The notes under the pieces: generated by a model
What the model was told of the DNA's origin: nothing
What the model saw: the letters and a program-made list of their open reading frames with translations, nothing else
The model's database searches: none
Program-made: the position numbers and the translations under genes
Origin: Harmonia axyridis
Lineage: Eukaryota > Arthropoda > Insecta > Coleoptera > Coccinellidae
Assembly: GCF_914767665.1 (NCBI RefSeq)
Contig: NC_059504.1
Coordinates: 26,018,001 to 26,082,000 of the forward strand
DNA: 64,000 bases
Reading direction: 5' to 3'
Part shown: positions 34,101 to 49,100 of the stretch, in pieces
Layout of the letters: each line of letters begins with the position of its first letter
Numbering within the stretch: the stretch's first letter is position 1

Positions 34101-37100
34101 ATATTGGACATATAGCATTTGAAACATTATGTTTACTTCTAGAAGTTATTTCAGTAAGTAGAGAATATTATGAACCTGAGACTGATATATTGAATACTTC
34201 TATAAAATGTCTTTTGTAAATTTATTGACTATTTTGGCATTCTTTATGAATGTTCATTTGTTCTACATAATTGGAACAATTCAGTGAAAAAAAAACAGCT
34301 TTAAAATAATAGTGTGTATTTATGTGTGTGACAAATGCCATTAGTAATATTTGAGTAATAAATAAGTACATAAATATTACTAATGGGATTTGTCGCACAT
34401 ATAAATACGCACTATTATTTTATTATTAGAAAAAATGAATTTTCCATAATTTAGAGCGATTTAAATTCGTTCCTTCCTCATTCACAGAAACAGTTAAGTT
34501 AAATATTAAATTAATCTCACGGCATTCAGACATGTTTTCAATTCTGTAAAAAGTACCTCCCCGAGCGGGACTCGAACCCGCAACCTCCGAATCACTAGTT
34601 GCTAGAGCAACGAACTAATTATTATTATTATTATGATATTAATTTAATATATTAATATATACAGACGTTAAACCATTATTTATTTAATTTAGTGAAAGTT
34701 GCTGACTTTACGATGGTACTATAGATCTAGATTCGTTATTTATAGCCTCCTTGATCTCATGCATTTAAAATAAATCGAGTTGACTTAGGGATTGATCCCT
34801 ACAAGAAATGAGGAAAACACTGACGCGAAGTCAGTAGGTTTTGAACGCTCATTTATTCATGCACCTTTAGAGACCACAGAACGGTTTATGGTCGATTCAC
34901 ATACATCACTCACGTCACAGTCATCGTTCCGAATCAAAACCGCTACCAGCCAGTCTCAGTCAGATTAGCGACTATATTTACATCAACTCGTCTTGTAGGA
35001 TACATTCAAACGTAAATCTACCGGGCCAATCAGAAACTACTTCATCCGAACGCTTGAGGATTTTTAATTTAATTTTAATTCGAAAACATTGAGAATTTAC
35101 CTTCCATAAAAAAAAGAAGTATGTATCTTTCAGAAGAAATCTTCTACTGACGTTTAGGTGACAATGTTGTGAGACTCGCGGTTCTGATTCGTGAGTGTCG
35201 GCTCAGTGTTCTAAGCGCGACTTAACCATAGACTAACTAAACGGAGAATAGATGAGACACTAGTAGAACAAGCTTCAACGCCATCTGTTTTTGTAGAACA
35301 TTACTAATTCGTGAAAAAAGCTCAATTGAAAAAGGTATCTGTAAAGAAAAAAAATTCTGTAGTGCACCTTTTGAATAGGTAGGTACACCCATATACAAGA
35401 GGCAAAAAGTTTTTTGAAATTCAAATTCCAAAAGGAAATCAGAAATGGATTCGTGCAAGTTATCGATGAGTGAGGAAATTTATTTTCATGAAAATAATAC
35501 CTGCAACGAACTTTCATCTGATTTTCTTTTGGAATCGAGAGATGAGGATCAATAATCAAATTCTGGATAGAATAAAAATTTATTAACTGAAATATCACCA
35601 ATTAAAAATACAGATTTATTTCATAAATATCTAATCAATAAACTAATAATTGCATTGAAAACATTCTCAAAAATTAAAAATAATGAATTCAATAATACAA
35701 AATATGAGTATTTATACCTACTATAAAGCTCCTTCAGTTAATTACCTGGCAAATCAATTGAGGGCAAAGAACCTTTTTTCAGCTTTCCATTGCTTTCCAA
35801 ACAATCACTATGAAAATGGCACTGGCATATTCTAACATGCTTAATTTGATATTTCTCCAATTCCAAAAGTTTCCTATTGCCGATGCGCTCAAGCCACACT
35901 TTTCGAATTTTCTCATCGGTAGTGATGGCATATCTACGAAAATAAAATAAATATATTCTTTTTATAGGTACTGCAAATCTTGTGTTGACGTTAAAAAGTT
36001 TTCAATTGGGTTTTGAATTCATATTTTATAATTACCTTCTTGCATCTCGATTTTCACATCCAATAACACAGCACGTCTTCACTCTTGCAGGCATATCGAA
36101 ATTTATTATATTTCAAAAAGAACGTGTCAAACAACTCCTTGTGTCAGTTGACATTTCAAAGGTTTTTTGATAATAATGATTATACATTATACTTACTATT
36201 TTCATACATCTCCCCACACAAGCTGCATATAAACCTGGAGACTTTCCTCCCAATAGACCGTAACGTGTATGGGAGCCACTATTCACGAGTGATCTCCATG
36301 AATGCAACGACATCTAACTATCAAATTGAAAATAATTTTTTCGTGTATTAGTGTCCTCCTCCGACAGATGGCGCGGAATATACGAGTGGCTCATCTATTT
36401 TTTTAGTTTGTCTATGGACTTAACTTTCTATGAAGCATATTCTTTGAAACTGACTTCACGGAACGGAAACGTAATGTAACTGATTTGTGTGAATCGACCT
36501 TTATAGATAAATCCAAGGGAGCAATTGGCTAATGTATCGAAAAGCGCTTAAAAACTCCTAACTTCGGCGCAGTGTTTTCCTCTACTGTATCAGCTTGATG
36601 AACTAATAATAATAATAAATTCCTTTATTTCAAATCATCCCCACAGTAAATTACAGAGAGAGAAGCGAAATGATGTCAACAATAATATACAGGGTGTCCC
36701 GTAAAGACCACGTCAAACCGAGGGAGAATGTAGATCAAAGGATAACCCACCTGCTATGACCAAATTCCTATAATAAAAGTCTTACCGTTTTCGAGATTTT
36801 TTTTTGTTGAAAATAATGAATTTTTGCCCCTTTCAATAGTTTTTCCCTTACGGTTGGTACAATTTTACATCTTTCTGGTTAATTTTTTCAGTAAAATATT
36901 GCTGAAGAATGATTTTAACGTTTACATTAAAAACATAATCCGAAAATTCTAAAGGGGGCTATGAGAAATATTTTTATTGGAAATTTTGGTAGTGGATTAT
37001 TTTGTTTATGAAGTTTAGCCCATCGTTGTGGAAAAAAAAATGCACCGAGCTACTGCTGCACATTACACCAATAAATTGTCTATTTGATAGTGATTTCGAA

Positions 37101-40100
37101 GAGGTATCACACAAGTCATTTGTTATTGAAAAAAAAAAGATATGGCTGTTTTTATCCAAATGGGTACGTTTCTGACAATATCAAGTTCGTCAATTCTGTT
37201 AAGAAATCTTCGATGTTGCATTACTTAGTGAACAATGGCAATTGTTTACGTGCGAAAATATTACTCGCATAATTATTCACCTCAACGAAATTCAATTTTG
37301 CCGGCAAATTTTGGAAAACATCATGCAGATCCAGATTTTTTTGATAGGATCATTCGGAGCGACGAGTCTTCCGGTACCGAAGATGGGTACATGAAGACCT
37401 AAATCCTTTAGACTTTTAATATTGGGGCAGCCTAAAAGACAAAGTATATGCAACACCCATACGTGATGAAGCCGAATTGCGGATGCGTTCTCTCAATTCG
37501 GCATCATCACGTATGGGTTTTGAGTATACTTTGTCTTTTAGGCAGCCCCACTCATAAGTCCATAGGATTTAGGTCAGGTGAACGAGGAGGCCCCAAAATT
37601 TTACCTTCTCTTCCAACCACAGACTACGTCGCAGCGCCAGTGGCACATCTTCCAATAAAATGTGCAGCTGGTTGGTTAGAAATTCCAAATAATTGTTTGC
37701 GTTCAGTGATGGCGGCAGTTCGATCGGGCCCAAAATTGCACCATTAAATATTCCAGTCCATAAATTGATCTTGAATCGATATTGTGATCTATCTTCTCTC
37801 ACCTCGTGTGGATTAATGATATTCCAGCTATGCAAATTGTGGAGATTCATGTACCCATCCTTGGTACAGGAAGACTCGTCGCTCCAAATGATCTTATTAA
37901 AAAAATCTGGATCTGCATGATGTTTTCCAAAATTTGCCGGCAAAAGTGAATTTCGTTGAGGTGAATAATTATGCGAGTGATATTTTCGCACCTAAACAAA
38001 TGCCTTTGTTCACTTAGTAATGCAACATCGAAGATTTCTTAACAGAATTGACAAACTTGATTTTGTCAGAAACGTACCCATTTGGATAAAAACAGCCATA
38101 TCTTTTTTATTTGAATAACAAATGACTTGTGTGATATCTCTTTGAAATCACTATAAAATAGACAATTTATTGGTGTAATGTGCAGCAGTAGCTCGGTACA
38201 TTTTTTTTCCACTACGATGGGCTAAACTTCATGAACAAAATAATCCAATACCAAAATTTCCGATCAAAATATTTCTCATAGCCCCCCTTTAAAATTGTCG
38301 GATTATGTTTTTAATGTAAACGTTAAAATCATTCTTCAGCAATATTTTACTGAAAAAATTAACCAGAAAGATGTAAAATTGTACCAACCGTGAGGGCAAA
38401 ACTATTGAAAGGGGCGAAAATTCATTATTTTCAAAAAAAAAATATTTCGAAAACGGTAAGACTTTTATTATAGGAATTTTGTCATAGCAGGTGGTTTATC
38501 CTTTGATCTACATTCTCCCTCGGTTTGACGTGGTCTTTACGGGACACTCTGTATATACAAACTCTGATAAGTTATTACAATCTAGAAAATCACTAAGTGA
38601 ATATGGTTCCAGTTTAATTAGCTGTTTCTTTATGGCATTCTTGAATTTTATTAAGCTAGATAATCTGCATGTAGATGGTAATTTATTATATAGTTTTATG
38701 CACATATAGTAGGTACCTTTTTCTGTACTTGTAAGCCTATGAGAAGGTTAAATGAAATTCGTCGTCCTTGTATTATAGCCATGGTTAAAGTAAGAGCTGA
38801 ATTCAACTTGGTGCCTGAAAAAGAACATCAGACACTCAAATATATACAACCCATATATAGTCATAATCTGCATATCCCTGAAAACACCCCTGCAGGTGGT
38901 TCCAAATTTCATATGCCTGATTTTTCTTATGGTTCTTTTTTGTATAATGAAACTATATCTCATTTCTAGAACGTACCAGACTTGTCTGTAGATCAACACT
39001 CAAGGAATGCTCTGTTGGCCACATATATTCACTATCAGTGCAATTTGCCCCATCCAATGGGCATCAGCAATCAAAGCTCTCCAGAATGGGAAGGAAGATC
39101 GAACATAACTAGAAGTAGCTCTAATCCCGACCTTGAGGTTGCTCAGTTACAACAGCAATATAGAGGCCTGGACAGGGCAGCTAGTATGAGAGCTCCAAAT
39201 GCTGATCTTATAAGTCCCAATTCAAATACATGTCAGAGAATTTTGCATCAGGAACTTGTACTTCAATGGGTGGTGTCCAGTGGAAGATCTAAAGAGTTAG
39301 CTAATCAGAATGCCTGGTTCTTATTCGAACTCACTATCAAATCTATGGTTGAACATTTAGCATATACTAGAACTTTGGAAGCTCCAAGGAAATTAAGATT
39401 CAGTGAACATTTCTTGGGGGATATATCTAATTTATTGCAGATAATCACAGGTAAAAACTAATATCACTGACTGCTACATACATATGTATCACTTTCTACA
39501 TTTACAAAAGAAATTGTCACCGACGTTTTGGTGACCTTGAATACAATCTACTCGTATTTATGAATGAGCCTGGGGTGCGCCAATCAGAGAGCAAGATCGA
39601 TTCTTTCTACCAATCGCAGCGATATTTCAATTTGAACCGAGGATTTGGCGTTCGCTTAGGTTAGTTGTTAGTAGGGATAACAGGTGTAAAAAAATATTTC
39701 GTTCCTACTTGATTTAACCAAGTAATAGCAACTGATAAATTGATATCACAAGCCTTTTTGAAATTTTCTTCAGATTTATTGTCTTCATGATTCGGACAGA
39801 AGATGAGGTGCAACACTCCACAGGCTTAGATTTGTTATTAAAGAAGTTTATTTCTTGAATTAAGTGTTTAAACTTGGAATTTCTTTACATGCGTTCTTTA
39901 AATTTCATTTTCCTTTGTAAAAATAAAGGTTTTTGATTCATTTTCATTCTTCAAATTTATCTATTTTATTCAAATGCCTCAACTTATTTTCTCGGTATTT
40001 GAGTTTCGACATGTGCAACTCACTTCCATTCGGTTCCCAAATTTTTTTTGAATTTTCTGTTTGGGTTTGAACATCCTCTGATAAAAAGTAATTTGTCACT

Positions 40101-43100
40101 AGGTCTGCTTCAAAGTGGGTACTGGTATTAATTGTATATTATAAGGTGAATACTTTTGATGTTTGGTATTCTAAGCAAATAGAGCTTAACTAGCTCTGAG
40201 GTTAATTCAAAAATGTATCCAAAGACTGAGCAGTCTGTGATTAGGGAATCCAATCCCGCAACAAAATATCAATCCCGCAAATACGCGTGATTAAAATTGT
40301 CAATCCCGCGGATCCGCAAGAATGTGGGATTGTTAACATATATACTTTTTGTACTCCTCCTATTAAACATGCTCATAAGAAGGTATTATGCTACTAAAAA
40401 CATACTATAGTATGAAATTGTTTATTTCATGGCAAAAGCTGACAATTTTTGCTGCGAAAAAATTCGAAAAAACTGACACAAGATACAAAGATCGGGAGGG
40501 CATGCAAAGCTTCGAAAACTAATTGTCGTAGGAATTTTCCGTATGTTGAATGTGTAAACAACTTCCACATAATTCGAAAGCGAAGATAGCGTTGTTTTTC
40601 GTCTTTGTGAAATACCTTCATCCCTCTTTCAATCAGGGTAATAGGCAATGCTGTTTATATTTATATTTATTGAACAGGCGGCTTAGTAAAGACTGTTTGG
40701 AGATTTTTATTGCAGAGAATTTTGATAAACGCTGCGGAGCGGACCAACCTCATGTTGTTTTTAAGAATCAAGACATTCAAGACTATTTTTTTTTTAAATA
40801 TGAAAAGGCGGCCACAAACTGGGCTAATTTGCCGCCCTCGAATATAGGCGTAATTTATGAGAGGTTCATTGCTTTCTGAGACGTTTCAAAAGACGTTCGC
40901 GCTCTTATTGTCTAATATGAAGTTTTAATATTGAATCCTGCAGATCCCGCATGGAAAACCCCGCAATTTCGATCCCGCAGAATTTCAGCGGGATCCCGCA
41001 TTTGCTGGATCCAGCACGAAAGTTCGATTTTCTTTGTCATTTTTTACTACAGTAGTTCATAGTGAATCTCAAGGTCAACAAAACGACGTGCCTAAAAACG
41101 GCAGAGTGATTTATCTTATTAGTCTTCGCTAATATCTTGAAGAACCCATAAAACTTAATAGAAAGCTATTTTCAATATTTACAACTGATTACAGATTTTT
41201 GATTTCTAGGAGAAATAATTGCGCTCTCTATTGGAGATATAAGAAGAGCTCACAAACTAAATTCAGCTTTGGCTTTCTTTTTCTTCGACCTCCTTTCTGT
41301 ATCTGATAGAGGCAATGTTTTCCACATGTTAAAAAACTACAATAAGCATCTGCAAACGAAAATAGCTTCCATTCAAGATCCATCTATTCTTATTGAATTG
41401 AAGTTGGAATTTATGAGGATTATTTGCAGCCATGAACATTATGTACCATTAAATCTTCCTTTTGCATCGCCTTTCATGTCGTCAGGAGCTGGTGTTTCTC
41501 CTAGTCCTAGTGTAACTAGCAGTACCAGCCAGAATTCTTTCTTATCTGGACCTCCTCCTAGTCAGGATAGATCGAGTGCTTTTGCAGAGTTATCACCAGA
41601 GTATAGACAGCATCATTATTTGTCAGGTTTGGTTTTGTCAGATGTTGCCACAGTTTTACTTGAAATACAGTAAGTTTATTAAATAAAATCAGAATTGCAT
41701 TTCATTTCATTATGTTTCTATATGTATGATTATTCTATCGGAAATCTTAAAATTGAATGTATTTGTACCAGAAATCAACACCTACAAGGAAAAGCTGTGG
41801 ATGCTATAAAATCACTTCTCATTTGGCATGACAGCGATCCTAGATACAACTCTCCAGATGCCAAAAGAAGGGTAGCTGCTTTATACTTACCAATACTTTC
41901 CATAGCAATGGATTGCCTTCCTCTATTACATCATTTCAAGGTCGATAAACTAGATCGTTATGTAAATGATGATGGTGGGTCTTCCAATATCAATCAAACA
42001 GTAGCTCTGGTGATTGCTGGAAAACTTACTACTGGAACTTGTGATTCATTCTCATCGGTAAGTAATATAAACTGTACAACATTTTGGACTAGACTTTGTG
42101 TTAATAGTAGTCTTTCCATTTACGAATTATAAAATACCAACTACTATTTTACTGAAATTGATTATTCGCTTATCACTTGGTGAAACATAAGTTCAATATT
42201 GATAAAAGAAATAAAACACTTGGCTATACGTTTCACAATTTTAATAAAATATATATTTTACCGTTGACATGCATGTTTTACAATTGGGAGTTTTTGTTTT
42301 TGAGCTGAAGATATTTCCAAAAACTCCAAATCCCAGGGAATTGAACTTTCGCCACTGAGGCGCAGGCATCTAATTTTGAATTCCCAATAGCCAAGCGTTT
42401 TATTTCTTTTATCGATCTATTTAACCAACCAGTATGTTTCATTTACAGACACGTAAATCTGGTCTCAATGCAGAAATTACAAGGAACCTTCTAATATGTG
42501 TACTCTGGGTTTTAAAGAACATTGAGAAAGAGTCCCTCTCAACTTGGTTAGGGGAATTATCATCTTCTCGATTAACTACATTGATGCAACTTCTGGATGC
42601 GTGCATTAGTTGTTTTGAGTACAAACCCAGAAAGATGGCGCCACCTCCTACAGGATATGCTCATGCTCAAGGTACGCAAGACATGAGATCAAAGTTGGAA
42701 GGAGTAATTTTAGGACAAGGTTCAGCAAGAGAAATGATGCAGAGAAGAAAAGGTTAGTATTTTTCCATTTAACACTACTGTGCCGGCAAGTATACATCTT
42801 GAATTAGTAAATACTGATAGTGTTCGCCGATACCGTATATATCTCAATTTTCATATTATGGTTTATAGGAAATATTCCCCAGCAAGGAGCAGCAGAAAAA
42901 TTACGGTGGAGGAAAGAACAGATGGCTTATAGACCTACTTCAGAAAATATGGATCGTCCTAGAGAAGAACTCCTCAATGATGTTTACTTGGAAGGTCATT
43001 TCGCCACAGAAGCTTCATTTATAATTCTGGACACCTTAGAAAGATGCGTATCTGTTGTTGCTCAGTGGGATTCCCAACAGCACTTAGTAGGCTTAGCGTT

Positions 43101-46100
43101 AACTGTACTTCTTCATGCCCTAGGTAAAAATCAGAGCACAACAGTTTTACCGCATATGTTTTCATCCCAAAGGAGTTTGGTTTACAAAGTGAGACAATTT
43201 CATCTTTAATTCTTCTCGAGATTATTTCATATAATTCTCCTTAGTTCCATGGTGCGTTATTCGATGAAGAAAATAGTCATTGTGCTGATTTATGCCTCTT
43301 GCTTTTGAAGCATTGTGGATCTCAAATTGAATCGGTCAGATCTCAAGCAGCTGCATCACTTTATTTGTTGATGAGACAAACTTTTCAAATAGGAAATGTA
43401 AGTAAAATAGTTCACATCTAATACAAGTGAACGTAGAATTGAACATCTTTTTTTTAAGAATTTTGCTAGAGTAAAAATGCAAGTTACGATGTCCCTAAGT
43501 AGTTTGGTCGGCACATCTTCTGCATTCAGTGATGACTCTTTAAGAAGATCTCTCAAGACTATTTTGGAATATGCAGAGAGGGATGATGAACTCCAAGAAA
43601 CTACATTCCCTGAACAAGTTCGAGACTTGATATTCAATTTGTATATGATCCTTTCTGATACTGTTAAAATGAAGGAATTCCAAGAAGACCCTGAAATGTT
43701 GTTGGATCTTATGTATCGTATTGCTAAAGGTAACATAACTAAATGATAGTTATTATGTACATACTATGAAGTAGATACGAGGGTGTTGTATGAAAAATAA
43801 CTATTAATGATAATAGTTATTGTTCCTACAACACCCTCATTCATGAAGTTATGAATTTTGAAAATTTTCAAGAAAATGGTTTCAAACTTCTAGCTCACTA
43901 ATTATGACAATTCGTAATTGAATTATATTTCTTCTGATCATGTAGTTAATTCTATACCAGTAATTTTTGAACGAAAATATGTAGATTGATGTAAGGCCTA
44001 CTACATGTGTCTAATTATTTAGGGGGCAAAATCTGCTTAACGATTTCTAAAATCTATGGTTCTGATGACGCTATCAAACGAAATTTTACACGATCTTTTT
44101 AATGGTTATTCTATACCGGGTGGAATCAACCCGATCGAATGAATTTTACGGAAATATTGTGCATTTTTTCCAATGGTCCTGATGACGTGATCAGCTCGAA
44201 ATTATTATGACATATCATCACTTGAAACTTTTTTTATGGCTACTACAATATTGTGTAATTTTCATATTCCTTTTTGAATTCTCTTTTTCTGATTTGAGTG
44301 ATTGACATAAAATTTTGCACGGAGTTTGACACTTTTATTTTCATTCGAATGCAAATTTCGAGCATAGCCGTACGGCAACCATAGTTGTATTATGCACATT
44401 AACAAACTAATTAGACCTACCCTGAATTTTTGTATTCATTCTCGATTGCATTGGGACACCGTCAAGCTGAAACCATTTAGACAAATATAAAAAACAAATT
44501 TGCGAAAACATTCAGATCATACTGACACCACTCATCGTTTTTATTCAGAATGTTTTCACAGCGATAGATACAACAATGTGGAGGAAATCTTAAGGGGAAT
44601 TGTTTAAAAGCCGAAAAAAGAAAACATTTCTCAAGAAGAAGCGTTAACCGTAGACATGTCTTTATTCTTGGACTCGGATGTCACGCAGGTAGCTATAGCT
44701 GCCTACGTGGTTGTTGCCCTGTAGCTCTTTGGTTCTGCCAACCGATAGCACAAATGAGCTCCGGATTCTGTTGTTGACTTCTTGTTGAATCTTTGCTTGT
44801 TGTTTCCCACCAAGTGCAAGGGTGTAGAAATAGGGGGTACTGGGGGTAATACCCCCCTTCCCAAGATTTTCAAAATATAAAATTTTAGAAAACTCAAAGA
44901 CGAAGAACAAAAATTTCTCCATAAAATGAACAAATAATATTTATTTTACTTTCTTTTGAAATCGACACGTCAGTAAAAAATCGGACCCTTTTACGGTTTA
45001 TGAGTTTATTATCGCTTTCAAGATGAGTACTTTTATTGCACAACAAGCTCGTCTTTGTCCGAGGTTTATTATTCTCCTTTATCTGTCTGATTTCTCGGCA
45101 CTTATTTGCCATCTGTGATTTTTGCATTCGTCATCGGTATACACTTACCCGTTATTTCCATTCTTGTCACAAAATTTCAATATGGAGTTATCAAAGAACT
45201 GAATTCGCATCGAAAAATTGTCTGGGTTTTCTATAATTTATTGTAATTCATTCAAATTGTAATTCATTTGTGAAGACATCAGTTTTGAATTGAATATATC
45301 TACAGGGTGTTCCTTAATTGGAGGTACGAATGAAAATGACAGATTTCTCGGATCATTTCAAGAAAAAAAGTCCTATAACATGAGTCCGCAAACGCTTTGT
45401 TTTTGAGATACAGGTGTTCAAGGTTTTCTCTCATAGCATCTTCCCTTCACAAGATATTCAACTTGAATTGATATAGATATTCCAATTTAACGTTTTCATC
45501 ATGTGATATCCTAATTTTGAATGCAAATCATAGGGTGAACTTTTTCTGGGTGGGTGCCCGCTTCTTTCCTTCAGAAAAATTTTCTCTGAACCACTGGTAA
45601 TAATAATAATAATAATAAAGTTTATTGATCCTTTGTGACTGTTACAGTATAGGACAGGTCATAATTAATACAATTTCTAATACATAGGTATATAACAATT
45701 GACTAAAACAAAGGTATATATTACTCAACTTTACAATACCACAATTCCAACGATCATTCTTAGTTTAGAAAAATTTAAAAAGAAACTCTGGTTCAGTACT
45801 ACACTTTTTGGTTTGTTGTGTTTTGTCGTATCTGCAATCGATTTCAAGAAAAAAATCAAACAGCTCTCTATAGTAATTCTCAGGATGTTGTTGATTTCAT
45901 ATGAAAATATTCAATTAGACATTTCGAGAAACGTTTAGGAATATTTTAGCCGAATAGGGGATCGCGAACAATATCACATTTCCGAATTTTCAGATTTAAA
46001 TTAGGCGCTCCCCTCTCCAGAAACGTCGAATATGCAGTCAAACTTGATATAGTATATCCAAAGTCAATTGGAGGAAACTGAATATTTCGAATATACAAGG

Positions 46101-49100
46101 ATTGTCCAAGTTTCCAGAAATTCCTTTGGGGTCTGTATATTTATTGCCTAACAATACTTTCAAATAAACCCCGGTAATTTGCGGATCGCGGTATCCACTT
46201 CAAAGGGACATCTATGGCCAAGCGTTTTTATAGACTAGTTCAAGTGACTTTGGATATACTATACCTGTATATCAGTCCAATTTAATAAGATTTTTATACA
46301 TACATAATAATTTGAATAATTGATAGATTCTCCCATTGGTATGACTCTGAAATTATTTAATTTAAGTATATTGATAGATGAATGAATAAAACATTGAACT
46401 ATGTATATAGATAATTCCATTTTTGTATATTAAATTTGTAATAAAATAGACGTACTTTTTCCTCCTACATAGGTTATCAAAATTCTCCTGACCTCCGTCT
46501 TACTTGGTTGGCAAATATGGCTCAAAAACATATGGAAAGGGGCAACCACACCGAAGCGGGAATGTGCCTTGTCCACTCTGCCGCACTTGTTGCTGAATAC
46601 CTAGTGATGTTAGAATCTTTGCCTTACCTACCTTCGGGTGCGGCAGCATTAGAAAGAGTCAGTCCCAATGTACTCGAGGAAAGCGCTGTTTCAGACGATG
46701 TATTGAGTCCCGAAAGAGAAGGAGGATGCTTAGGTTCCCATTTTACGGAGGCGGGGCTTTTAGGTTTATTAGAACATGCTGCAAGCAGTTTTCACATTGC
46801 TGCTATGTATGAACCAATGAATGATATTTACAGAGTATTGATACCGATTGCAGAGAACAATAGAGACTTCAAGAAATTAGCTAATATCCACGGGTAAGTT
46901 CGAAATCACTTCTGTTCTGCTTCATTTCTTTGGAATACTGTACAATAATTTTTCGGAAAAAAATTTAAGACTTCAAGTGAAAAAAACGCAATGTTCTTCA
47001 ATTATTTATTAAATTTGAAGGGCGGCCAATCGTTATTGCCCAGGAAAGCAAATAGGTATTATCTGGCAATAGAAAAATGTGTACTAGGTATTTTGTCACG
47101 AAAATTTCAACAAAAGAATATTATTTTCATTACAAATATTTTGTTTCAAAATAACGAAATGAAACAATGGAATGTTCTTCATAGAGCATGGAGGTGTTGT
47201 TTGAGGTATGAAGTTCAGAGGTCTTTCCTCGTTTGAGACGGTATCTTCAAAGTTATCTATATTTTATAGGTTGTCATCAGCTGGTTTGTTACTTTATTAA
47301 GCAGAGACGATGATTTTGCTGATCTTACTTCTTGAATCACTTTAACGTCAGTCAAATGAAAACTGTTATCAGTTTTGTCCGTTCTGACTCAGTGTCCCCT
47401 ATCTACCCTTAGCTTCCTCGCATTTACCTATAAATCACCCTGTATGTTACTGCAATTTCTGCATCTAGATTTTACTTAGCTCTGTTCATGTAGAAGACAT
47501 CCAGGGGAAAATGTATCATTTATTTTAAGATCTACTTGTGCAATCTGATTTAAATTGTGAATCAGAAGAAATGGAGAGTTTTCCGTAGAGAGGAGATCGG
47601 AAAGCCAGTCAAATAAAAGAACATCATTCATTTGTAGATGAAATAGATTAAATGGCCCGCCACTTACAACCACTAGACAGTAGTTCCGATTTCTGTGGGT
47701 GCGGTAGTGGCTTAGCGCTGACTCTAGTATATAAAAATAGTGTCAACGAGTTTTAGCACGGGAGTCGGACTTCTTCTCGATGGTTACTTCTATGCTTCTT
47801 TCTTCATAGTTATTTCCTTTTATATAATATGTTAGGGATAAAAGGGGGTGTGAGTATAAACGTAAGACTAGCCGACTAAACTTAGGTTTATATTCGAGTA
47901 CCGGCTAAAGATCGATAGTGTTTATTTACGACAGACAATTTCATATTTGGCCGGTTAATCTGCACTATATCCGAAACGAAACGGCTACAAACGTTTTCGG
48001 TGGACAAGTGGGACGGCGACGTCGCGTGAATGGTCGGATGGGAGACGATTAGCGCATGTGGTAATGTTTTTGTTTAGTATTCCATTATCTTTTATCATGA
48101 TTGCTTGAGCGCTTGTCCTATATACATATTCGTTGACATATCAGCGCCGACGCAAAATCTCGTAACGCGTAAAACGAAGTTTGACAGTAAGTTTTGGGTT
48201 TTACTGTCAACAAAACGGACAAAACTGATAACAGTTTTCATTGAACCTATTGAAATTGGTGTAAATTTGAGACCTTTGTTGTTTGATAAAAGTTGGTTGA
48301 TAGGAAAAAAGACAGGTTGTTTAGAACAAAACCACTTTTTAAAACAAGGCTTACTAGTTTCGATTTTAATCAAAAATCATCTTCAGGGCTAGTTTTGAAA
48401 TGGTCTGAGTCATGTCATCACATGATGGAAATATAAACACTTCACAATACATCAAGAGAGAATGATCGGGAAAGAACTCCCGAGATCAGCATGAAAAAAT
48501 ATAGGGTGGTTCGAAAAAATTCACAAAATCAATAAAACACTCCGTATCTTGATTAAAAAGAGAGATATAGAACCTTCAAATATAGTTTATTCTGATTCAC
48601 CTCAGTGTCCTCTATCTACCCTCAGCTTCCTCCCATTTGCCAATGAATCACCCTGTATATTTAAATCAACGATTTTTTTCATTAATTTTATAGTAAAACT
48701 TTGTTTGAATTATGATCAACTGCCAATTAATAGTAGCTCAAATCCTTGAATAAATGCTAGTTTACCCAACTCGTTTAATTTTTAGAATAGTGTATATAAA
48801 AAAAATTCTTTTTCTATAGTAAGTTACATGATGCTTATACAAGAATAGATCAACTCCAAGGAAAGAGGATGTTTGGTACATACTTCAGAGTTGGGTTCTA
48901 TGGAACAAAATTTGGGGATTTAGACCAAGAAGAATTCATATATAAAGAACCAACTCTCACAAAGCTACCTGAAATATTTAATCGCTTGGAAGTGAGTACA
49001 TTGCTTCAATCAGTTTGGTGAAATTTTCGTAAGTAGAGGAATGTTTTAAAATTTCAGCTCGCAAAATGAAATTCCTTCTACAATTTTCCGATTTTGATGG

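Larger units (their letters stand above)
29669..34153 (+). other. DHR1 (C2-like, lipid-binding) part of the DOCK gene, exons 8-11
   Basis: Exons 8 to 11 carry the run up to and through the DHR1 domain. It begins around the LLFVSPKEL segment at the end of exon 8 and continues through exon 9 (FYDEIKLKLPA, LLFTFYHISCQ) and the start of exon 10 (WLPLLRDG). In DOCK proteins this domain binds phosphoinositides and recruits the GEF to membranes. The basic, Ser/Arg-rich segment at the start of exon 8 (RRGSLERRDKRRSWSPDHL) looks like a phosphorylated linker; that is an inference. Confidence 0.85.

Noticed and set aside
34545..34625. tRNA gene
   Set aside because: D- and T-arm-like motifs exist but the acceptor stem does not pair; better read as a SINE head or pseudogene.
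38739..38969. + strand ORF before DOCK exon 12 as extra coding sequence
   Set aside because: The - strand reading is a clear LINE tail, and the exon 11 to exon 12 junction is already in phase and family-like without it.
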